This document shows, in pieces, positions 1 to 5,427 of a DNA stretch of 6,817 nucleotides (position 1 is its first letter; each line of letters starts with the position of its first letter). Source of the DNA: Pseudomonadota bacterium (GTDB lineage Bacteria > Pseudomonadota > Alphaproteobacteria > Rhizobiales > Xanthobacteraceae); contig JAEWBL010000028.1 in NCBI GenBank assembly GCA_023391175.1, positions 1-6,817 of the forward strand. Reading direction: 5' to 3'. The translations under genes and the position numbers were made by a program. Under the pieces are notes generated by a model. The model worked only from the letters and a program-made list of their open reading frames with translations. It had not been told where the DNA came from and did not search any database.

Positions 1-188
1 TGGTCCATCTGACCGAAGCAGGCCGGGTGCGGGTCGCCGAGATCCGCCGCGAACTGGCCAAGGGGGAAGCGGAGATGCTGGCGGACCTGTCCGACGCCGA
101 GATCGCGACCATGCTCCGGCATTTCGAGCGGATCGAGCAGCGGCTCCAAGGCCTTCAGGTCCAGCGTCGGGAGACGACCGCCCCATGA
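1..188 (+). CDS. MarR-family transcriptional regulator, C-terminal part (gene begins before the window)
   Basis: The frame ending in TGA at 186-188 is open from the window edge and encodes the last 61 residues of a protein that begins upstream. It starts with VHLTEAGR, which matches the end of the winged-helix wing in MarR regulators (the 'LT..G' signature). An amphipathic helical tail follows (LADLSDAEIATMLRHFERIEQRL), of the kind MarR proteins use to dimerise. MarR proteins usually repress a neighbouring gene and release DNA on binding a small, often aromatic, ligand. The stop codon overlaps the ATG of the FUSC membrane-protein gene (ATGA), so the two are likely co-transcribed and translationally coupled. 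The DNA-binding helix lies outside the window, so the family call rests on the wing end, tail and context. Confidence 0.75.
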   Translation, partial: VHLTEAGRVRVAEIRRELAKGEAEMLADLSDAEIATMLRHFERIEQRLQGLQVQRRETTAP

Positions 189-1312
189 GCCCGCCCGAAC
201 CCGCGCCCGCGACGCTCGCGACCCGCCGACTCGATGCCGCGCGCCATCTGCTGAAGCCGCATCAGATCCGCGAGAGCTTGGCCCTCGCGGCCCAGCCGTG
301 GCAGCGCAATGCGGCGCTGGCCGGCCTTCAGGCGTCGCTGGCGGCGGCGATCGCCCTGCCCCTCGCCCTCCTCTCGCCCTGGCCGCATCTCGTCGGCTTC
401 GCCTCGCTGGGAACGCTCGCAGCCCTGTTCGGCCGCTTCGCCCCGCAGGCCGGGCGCGGCCGCATCGTCCTGTTCTGCGCCCTGTGGCTGACCTTCTCGG
501 TGTTCGCCATGTCGGCGGCAGCCTGGCTCGGCGCGCCTTATCCCCTCCAGCTGGGCCTTCTGGCGCTGGCCTGCGGGTTCTTCTTCTTCGTCGCCAACAC
601 CGGACAATATGGCCCGCCCGGCGCGTTGATCTTCGTGTTCGCGGCCGGTGCCGCCATGGGCCATGTGGCCTCCTGGCAGGAGGTGGTGGAGCGGGCTGCG
701 GCCACTGCGCTCGCGGCGGGGCTGACGTGGCTGATCTGCGCGGGGACGGAAGCGCTGCGCCAGCAGGCGACGCCCGAGGCGCCTTTCCCCGCGGAGCCGG
801 TCCGCCCCCTCGACCACCGCCTTATCGCCGCCGCGCGCATCACCCTCGGCTCGGCGATCGCGGCCTTCGCCGCCTATCTCGCCGGTGCCGCACATCCCGC
901 CTGGGCCGCCATGGGCACGGTGGCGGTGATGCAGGGCACGCACCTGCACATCAGCATGAGCCGCGCCATGCAGCGCATGGCCGGCACCGTGGTCGGCGCG
1001 GGCCTGGTCTGGCTGATCCTCTCCCAGGAGCCGTCGGTGTGGAGCGTGGTCGCCCTGCTGGTCTTCCTGCAATTCGCCACCGAGATGATCATCGGCGCGA
1101 ACTACGCCCTCGGGCAGATCCTGGTCACGCCCATGGCGCTGCTCATGAGCTACCTCGCGGCCCCCGGCGCGGCGGGCACGGCCATGGCGCCGGAACGGGT
1201 GTTCGATACGCTGGTCGGCGCGATCATCGGCATCGTCCTGGCGGTGGCCTGCTCGACGCTGGACGACCGCATCCACCTCGCCCGGCATCACGCGGCACGC
1301 GTCGGGAAGTGA
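185..1312 (+). CDS. FUSC-family inner-membrane protein, putative aromatic-acid exporter
   Basis: This 375-residue polytopic membrane protein has two similar hydrophobic halves, about residues 43-190 and 212-357, separated by a short polar linker (191-211). The second half carries the pattern seen in FUSC/aromatic-acid exporter domains: RITLGSAIAAFAAYLAG (218-234), HPAWAAMGTVAVMQG (237-251), SRAMQRMAGTVVGAG (259-273), then a 'TP..LL' segment (315-320) and RVFDTLVGAIIGI (338-350). Relatives include AaeB and fusaric-acid resistance proteins, which move aromatic carboxylates out of the cell. It is shorter than AaeB (about 650 residues) and lacks the large central cytosolic region, so substrate and energy source are uncertain. 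The ATG overlaps the stop of the MarR-type gene, which supports this start and suggests the regulator controls it. Its 3' end overlaps the convergent apbE gene by 25 bases. Confidence 0.85.
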   Translation: MSPPEPAPATLATRRLDAARHLLKPHQIRESLALAAQPWQRNAALAGLQASLAAAIALPLALLSPWPHLVGFASLGTLAALFGRFAPQAGRGRIVLFCALWLTFSVFAMSAAAWLGAPYPLQLGLLALACGFFFFVANTGQYGPPGALIFVFAAGAAMGHVASWQEVVERAAATALAAGLTWLICAGTEALRQQATPEAPFPAEPVRPLDHRLIAAARITLGSAIAAFAAYLAGAAHPAWAAMGTVAVMQGTHLHISMSRAMQRMAGTVVGAGLVWLILSQEPSVWSVVALLVFLQFATEMIIGANYALGQILVTPMALLMSYLAAPGAAGTAMAPERVFDTLVGAIIGIVLAVACSTLDDRIHLARHHAARVGK

Positions 1313-2274
1313 GCCTCGCCGCCGGGGCGAAACGTCTCCTCCACCGTGCCGTCGGCACGCACGAACAGCGCCGCAAGGCCGAGGCGGCGGGCGAGGGCCG
1401 GGCCTTCGCCTGCCCCCCGCACCAGCAGCGCGGTCGCCCAGGCGTCGGCCGCCATGCAGGTCTCGCCGAGCACGGTGACGGCGCAAAGGTCGTTCTCCAG
1501 CGGCGCGCCGCGCGACGGGTCCATGGTGTGGGAGAGCACGCGGCCAACCATCTCCACCCGATGGCGATAGTTGCCCGAGGTGGCGACGGCGGCGCCGGAG
1601 AGTTCCAGCACGCCGAGAATGTCCCGCTCGCCGGCAGACGGCCGCTCATGGGCCACCGTCCACGGCCGCCCGTCCGGCTTCAGGCCTTCGGCGCGCATCT
1701 CGCCGTCGATGCCCAGCAGCCAGGACGTGACGCCCGCCGCGCGCATCTCGCGGGCTAGTTCATCCACGCCGAAGCCCTTGGCGATGCCGGCTAGGTCGAG
1801 CCGCAGCGGTGCCAGCCGCCGGGCGCGGCCACCGGCCGGATCGAGCTGCAAGGTCTTGGGCGGCTCGAAGGAGGGCTGGCCGGCGAGCGCCGCGATGCGT
1901 CCGTTATCTGGTCCCGGCGATGCGCCGAAGCCCCAGGCCTTCACCAGATCGCCCACCCCGATGTCGAACGCCCCGCCCGACAGGCGGCCGATCTCGAGGG
2001 CGGTGGCGAGGACATGCATCAGTTCGCGGGGAATGGGCATCCATGCCCCGATGGGCGCGGCGTTCAGCCGTTCGAGATCGGAGTCCGGCCGGAAGGTGGA
2101 CATCTGCTGCTCCACCCGCTCCACTGCGCTCTGGAGGCGGCGGGTAAGCGCCGTTTCGTCCACGTCGGCGGCGAAGAAGGTGGCGGACCAGCGCGCGCCC
2201 ATGGCCGGCCCGCTCAGGGCGCGGCGCCGCAGCGCCGTCGCATCCCGACCCGTATCAATACACATCTTCGACAT
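1288..2274 (-). CDS. apbE: ApbE family FAD:protein FMN transferase
   Basis: ApbE enzymes cleave FAD and attach FMN covalently to a Thr/Ser of target proteins, using Mg2+. The family landmarks appear in order in these 328 residues: MSTFRPDSDLERLN (58-71), FDIGVGDLVKAWGFG (103-117), DLAGIAKGFGVD (160-171), GIDGEMRAEG (188-197), ATSGNYR (231-237), HTMDPSRGAP (249-258) and CMAADAWATAL (273-283). D277 and T281 of the last motif are the expected metal ligands. There is no signal peptide or lipobox, unlike many periplasmic ApbE lipoproteins, so it is probably cytosolic. The ATG at 2274 lies inside the end of the upstream reductase gene (20-base overlap). A second in-frame ATG at 2265 (11-base overlap) is an equally plausible start. 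The gene is last in the operon and probably serves the DUF2271 protein, the reductase or an unlinked target. Confidence 0.93.
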   Translation of the reverse strand: MSKMCIDTGRDATALRRRALSGPAMGARWSATFFAADVDETALTRRLQSAVERVEQQMSTFRPDSDLERLNAAPIGAWMPIPRELMHVLATALEIGRLSGGAFDIGVGDLVKAWGFGASPGPDNGRIAALAGQPSFEPPKTLQLDPAGGRARRLAPLRLDLAGIAKGFGVDELAREMRAAGVTSWLLGIDGEMRAEGLKPDGRPWTVAHERPSAGERDILGVLELSGAAVATSGNYRHRVEMVGRVLSHTMDPSRGAPLENDLCAVTVLGETCMAADAWATALLVRGAGEGPALARRLGLAALFVRADGTVEETFRPGGEAHFPTRAA

Positions 2275-4447
2275 AGCGTCCGCTCGATTTGAGGGTGGGA
2301 AGGTCGAGGCCCAGCGGGCGCACCACGGGCTCCAGCGCGCGGGTCACGGCCTCCGCCATGTCGCGGCCGCCGCAGACGAGGATCTGCGCGCCCTGCTTCA
2401 CCAGTTCCCGCAGGCGCGGGGCATCGGCGGCGATGCGGTCCTGCACGTAGGCGCTCTCATCCGCATCCCGCGAGAAGGCGGTGCGCAGGGTCGTCAGCCG
2501 CCGTTCGGCGAGGTGCTGGGCCAGCTCGTGCTCATAGAGAAAGTCGGACGCCGCGCTTCGCCCACCCCAATAGAGATGCACCGGCCGCCCCGTCGCATTG
2601 GCCCGCACGAAGCCGGCGAGCGGCCCGATGCCCGCCCCCGCGCCGATGAGGATGAGCGGCCCGCGCCCCTTGGCCGGGCGGAAGGCGGGATTCTCCCGGA
2701 TGAAGGCATCGATGCCCTCGCCGGGCTGAAGAGCGTGCAGGAAGGTGGAGCACAGGCCGCCCTCGCGCAGCCGCACGCAGATTTCCAGCACGCCGTCGCG
2801 GGTGGAGGAGGCCAGCGAATAGAACCGCGGCATGACATCACCGGGAAGCACGATGCCCACGAGGTCGCCGGCCTCGAAGGCGGGCAGAAGGCCGGGCGCG
2901 CCGGTGCGCGGGTCCACGGGCGCCTGAAAGCGCAGGATCGCCACGGGCGCGCCCACCGCCTCGCCGTAAAGCTCGCGCCCCGCGAGCACCAGCCGGGTGG
3001 TTTTCGGCGGCTCTGCCACATGGGTGAGCGTGAGGTCATGCCCCAGCACATCGCCGAGATCGTGGCCCCACTGGGCGAATTCCTGGGGCGAGCGGCGATC
3101 CACCCGTTTCATGGGCAGGAGTTGCGGGCAACCGCGCGCGTCCAGCGCATCGGCGACATCACGCGCGAACCGGCAGAAATGGGGGAAGCTGCGATCGCCG
3201 AAGCCCAGCACCGCCACCGCCGGCTGCCCCGGCAGGTTGGCGAGGCGGGACAGGAAGTGTCTGGCCGATTGGGGCGCCGCGCCCTCGCCATAGGTGGCGG
3301 CGAGCGCCAGCAGGCGCGGTGCGGCAAGATGCGCTGCGCTCACATCGTTCATGGCGGCGGTGTGGACCTTGTGGCCGGCGGCGGCGAGGGCCGCGTGCAG
3401 GGTGCCCGCGAAGCCCCAGGTGGAATTGCCCTCGCTGCCCACGAGGATCACCGTATCCGCCGCCCGCACTGGCACATTGGCGGCGATGCGCGGCCGCGCC
3501 GCCCGCCGCCGCAGCCACAGGACGAGACCCGTTGCGCCCAGCACCGGGACCATGGCGGAGGCGAGGCCGAGCAGAAGGCCGAGCACCCAGGCGCCGCGCC
3601 CGGTGTGCAGCGTGCGCACGAGGTCGTTCAACCGATCCAGCGCGGTCGCGGGGGTGAACGCGAGGGTGGTGCCGGTGGCGGCGTCCACCAGCCGCTCGCC
3701 ATCGGCGGTGGCGAGGGTGAAGACGTCGGTGGGGTCGGCGGGATCTGGGAAGGTGAGTTCGCGCAGATCCTGAAGCTTCACGGTCTTCAGGCCGGCAAGC
3801 GTCCCGACGGGCGCCGCCGCGCCGCCGCTGGCGGTGACGGCGGGGGTCGTCGCTCCCGTTTCGGGGAGAAGCCCGAAGGTGCCGGCGGACATCCACAGGC
3901 CGGTGAGCGAGGACAGGAGCAGCCCCACCGCAGCGAGCCGGCCGAGTTCGCCATGCCAGCGCTGCGCCGGGGTGCCGCGGATGGGCCGCAGCAACGCGCC
4001 CATGCCGCCGAGCCGGCGGGCCAGCAGCATGAGGCCGGAGACGCTGAGGCCAAGCATCGCCAGCGCGCCAATGGCCGCCCCCACGCGCCCCGCATCGCCC
4101 ATCAGGAAGGCGCGGTGGAGATTGGTGAGGAAGCGGGTGGTGTCCGACACCGCATAGGGCCCCAGCCCCGCGCCGGTGGCGGGGTCGATGCGCTCCACGC
4201 CACGCGTGCCGCCCTCGTCGAAGGCCGCCGTGAGGCTGCCATCCGCCCGCAACCGGAGGGCGCTGACGCCGGGATGGCGCGCGGCCACCTCAGCCGCGAC
4301 GTCCGCGACGCTGGCGGACGCCGGGATCGCGGGGGCGGCAACGTGGTTCAGCGCCGGCTGCACGGAGAGGACCGTGCCGGACAGGGCGGTGACGGAAAGG
4401 GCGAGCGCCAGCACGATGCCGGGCAGGCCATGGAGGCGGCGAAGCAT
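2255..4447 (-). CDS. PepSY membrane domain / flavodoxin / NAD(P)H-flavin reductase fusion (transmembrane flavohaem-type oxidoreductase)
   Basis: This 730-residue protein fuses a PepSY-type membrane half to a CysJ-like reductase. Helices lie near 10-30, 124-143, 168-190 and 286-312, with periplasmic loops at about 31-120 and 191-283; the first contains a PepSY-like segment. H6, H111, H165 and H281 sit at helix ends and could bind b-type haem. The cytosolic half has a flavodoxin domain (331-465) with a GSEGNST phosphate loop, TYGEGAAP (385-392) and LGFGDRSFPHFC (414-425). An FAD domain follows with RFYSLASS (541-548), then a nucleotide domain with IGAGAGIGPLAGF (601-613), SRD...YVQD (659-670), CGG (692-694) and a C-terminal RYVEDVY. 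It likely carries electrons from NAD(P)H to a membrane or periplasmic acceptor. The linker between flavodoxin and FAD motif is much shorter than in CysJ. The gene begins 21 bases after the DUF2271 stop and overlaps apbE. Confidence 0.9.
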   Translation of the reverse strand: MLRRLHGLPGIVLALALSVTALSGTVLSVQPALNHVAAPAIPASASVADVAAEVAARHPGVSALRLRADGSLTAAFDEGGTRGVERIDPATGAGLGPYAVSDTTRFLTNLHRAFLMGDAGRVGAAIGALAMLGLSVSGLMLLARRLGGMGALLRPIRGTPAQRWHGELGRLAAVGLLLSSLTGLWMSAGTFGLLPETGATTPAVTASGGAAAPVGTLAGLKTVKLQDLRELTFPDPADPTDVFTLATADGERLVDAATGTTLAFTPATALDRLNDLVRTLHTGRGAWVLGLLLGLASAMVPVLGATGLVLWLRRRAARPRIAANVPVRAADTVILVGSEGNSTWGFAGTLHAALAAAGHKVHTAAMNDVSAAHLAAPRLLALAATYGEGAAPQSARHFLSRLANLPGQPAVAVLGFGDRSFPHFCRFARDVADALDARGCPQLLPMKRVDRRSPQEFAQWGHDLGDVLGHDLTLTHVAEPPKTTRLVLAGRELYGEAVGAPVAILRFQAPVDPRTGAPGLLPAFEAGDLVGIVLPGDVMPRFYSLASSTRDGVLEICVRLREGGLCSTFLHALQPGEGIDAFIRENPAFRPAKGRGPLILIGAGAGIGPLAGFVRANATGRPVHLYWGGRSAASDFLYEHELAQHLAERRLTTLRTAFSRDADESAYVQDRIAADAPRLRELVKQGAQILVCGGRDMAEAVTRALEPVVRPLGLDLPTLKSSGRYVEDVY

Positions 4448-4468
4448 TTGGGGATGTCCGAAGGGAGA

Positions 4469-4939
4469 TCAGAAGGTGACGGTGAAGGACTTCACGTAGC
4501 CCTTGCCGGCCACGGGCTTGCCGGACGCGCTTGCGGCCAAGGGGGCGACAACCTCGGAGGGATTGTCCATCCCGTCCTCCACCGCCGTGTCCACATGGAC
4601 CTGGTAGCCGGCATCGATCATGGCATCGGCGAGATCGAGGGTGATCTTCAGCGTCTTGCCGGAGCCGATGCTGGCGCCGGTGATGCCGTCGATCTCCGCC
4701 GGCCGTCCGCCGGAGGCCCGCTGCCAGTCGGAGAGGTGGCGGTAGTATTTCGCCTTGCCTCCGGCCATCCACAGCGTGCCCTTGTAGGCGCCGGCTGCAT
4801 CGGTGACGTAGAGCACCACATAGGCGCCGTTGCCGCCATAAGGCTTCAGGGTGGTCTCGAAGGTGACCTGCCGCGCCTCGGCCAGCACCGGCGAAAGCAA
4901 CGTGGCGGTGGCGGCCACAGCGGGAAGAACGAATTTCAT
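4469..4939 (-). CDS. Exported DUF2271 domain protein
   Basis: This 156-residue protein has a Sec signal peptide: a short basic start (MKF), a hydrophobic stretch to about residue 18, and a likely cut near VLA/EA (18-22). The rest matches DUF2271: GAYVVLYVTDAAGAYKGTLWM (a beta hairpin around 38-58), a tryptophan-containing helix HLSDWQRAS (68-76), the DGITGAS turn (84-90), then KITLDLADAMIDAGYQVHVDTAVEDG (98-123). The family has no settled biochemical role. It recurs beside PepSY membrane reductases and ApbE, which points to a periplasmic redox partner. The ATG is preceded by an AAGGA ribosome site at good spacing. It sits 39 bases after the His/Asp-rich gene and 21 bases before the reductase gene. 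The DGITGAS turn resembles FMN-attachment motifs but lacks the usual acceptor residue. Confidence 0.85.
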   Translation of the reverse strand: MKFVLPAVAATATLLSPVLAEARQVTFETTLKPYGGNGAYVVLYVTDAAGAYKGTLWMAGGKAKYYRHLSDWQRASGGRPAEIDGITGASIGSGKTLKITLDLADAMIDAGYQVHVDTAVEDGMDNPSEVVAPLAASASGKPVAGKGYVKSFTVTF

Positions 4940-4978
4940 CTGATTATTCCTTTGCGGGTGCGCGGGATCGGCTGAGGG

Positions 4979-5329
4979 TCACTGCACCTCGACCTTGGGC
5001 CGGGCCTTGCCCTGGAACAGGCCGTTGTCCGGCACCGGCGCCGCCGGATCGGCCGGGCCGTTCTGCGGAACGGCGGCGGGACGCGCGCCCGGGCGGCCGT
5101 CATCGTCGTCGTCATCATCATCGTCGTGATGGCGGCCGTGATGGCGCTCCTTGCCCTCGCGCCGGTGGTCATTGTCGGCGAGACGGAGGGGGCGGGCCTC
5201 GGCACGGGAGGCGTCGTCACGGCTGTGGAAGGGAAGGTCGAGGTGGTCGATCTGGGTCGCCGCCAGCGCCACGCCGAGGCCGGCGGTGGAGAGGAGGAGG
5301 GCGGTGCCGATCAGGGTGCGCGTCTTCAT
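4979..5329 (-). CDS. Small exported His/Asp-rich protein, putative metal-binding
   Basis: I do not recognise a named family. From the ATG at 5329 the product has 116 residues. A classic signal peptide (MKTR, then a hydrophobic core to about residue 22) ends in an ALA-type cleavage site (21-24). The mature part is low in complexity. It has a charged stretch (36-62), then HHGRHH followed by nine aspartates (63-77), then a Pro/Ala-rich region and a short basic end. The His/Asp cluster could bind divalent metal in the periplasm. This start was chosen because GGAG lies seven bases upstream and the signal peptide begins there. An in-frame ATG at 5374 would add 15 residues that spoil the signal peptide and would lie in the operator. 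The first-gene position behind a two-component system suggests a role in signal sensing or buffering, which is inference. Confidence 0.75.
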   Translation of the reverse strand: MKTRTLIGTALLLSTAGLGVALAATQIDHLDLPFHSRDDASRAEARPLRLADNDHRREGKERHHGRHHDDDDDDDDDGRPGARPAAVPQNGPADPAAPVPDNGLFQGKARPKVEVQ

Positions 5330-5409
5330 GGAGGGGCTCCGGCGTTCGATGACGCTGACACCCTCCCGAACCAACCTGACAGCCGCCTGAACCCCCTCTC
5401 GAATCGCGT
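5330..5409 (-). promoter_or_regulatory. Probable promoter/operator region for the redox operon
   Basis: This 80-base gap between the kinase stop and the small exported protein is the largest non-coding stretch in the window. It holds a series of related hexamers on the + strand: CTGACA (5355), CCGAAC (5366), CTGACA (5376) and CTGAAC (5387). They start 11, 10 and 11 bases apart, so they face the same side of the helix. Oppositely oriented copies follow: GTTCAG (5408) and TGTCAG (5419). OmpR/PhoB-class regulators bind such tandem half-sites about 11 bases apart. The upstream regulator and kinase are obvious candidates to act here. A ribosome site (GGAG) lies next to the start codon. I could not identify clear -35 and -10 boxes. 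Confidence 0.6.
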
Positions 5410-5427
5410 TCAGCTTCCTGTCAGGTT
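5373..5427. repeat. Large imperfect inverted repeat (20-base arms, 15-base spacer), candidate response-regulator operator
   Basis: The left arm, 5373-5392, reads AACCTGACAG-CCGC-CTGAAC. The right arm, 5408-5427, reads GTTCAG-CTTC-CTGTCAGGTT. The outer ten and inner six bases pair perfectly, and only the central four differ. The spacer is 5393-5407. The right arm runs into the last codons and stop of the histidine kinase gene. No T-run follows on either strand, so an intrinsic terminator is unlikely. A regulatory operator, or an RNA hairpin in the kinase-to-operon transcript, fits better. Confidence 0.8.

Noticed and set aside
1313..1340. Short GC hairpin just beyond the FUSC stop as a terminator
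   Set aside because: Only about a five-base stem (TCGCC/GGCGA) with no T-run; such pairs are common at this GC content.
155..1486. 443-codon open frame on the - strand opposite the FUSC gene
   Set aside because: The product is Arg/Gly-rich with no family features, while the + strand encodes a clear membrane protein.
3842..3871. LPETG motif in the reductase's periplasmic loop (sortase-like)
   Set aside because: It is internal, not followed by a C-terminal hydrophobic tail, and the organism appears Gram-negative, so this is a chance match.
1571..4975. Very long open frame on the + strand (1134 codons)
   Set aside because: It lies antisense to the reductase, ApbE and DUF2271 genes, has low-complexity Arg/Gly/Ala/His-rich content and no recognisable domain. 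Stop-poor antisense frames are expected at this GC content.
5330..5374. Upstream ATG at 5374 as start of the small exported protein
   Set aside because: The added 15 residues put charged sequence ahead of the signal peptide and fall in the operator; the ATG at 5329 has a good ribosome site.
5373..5427. Inverted repeat as an intrinsic terminator after the kinase gene
   Set aside because: No T-run follows the stem on either strand, the loop is 15 bases, and the left arm shares phased hexamers with the sequence nearer the start codon, which suits an operator better.
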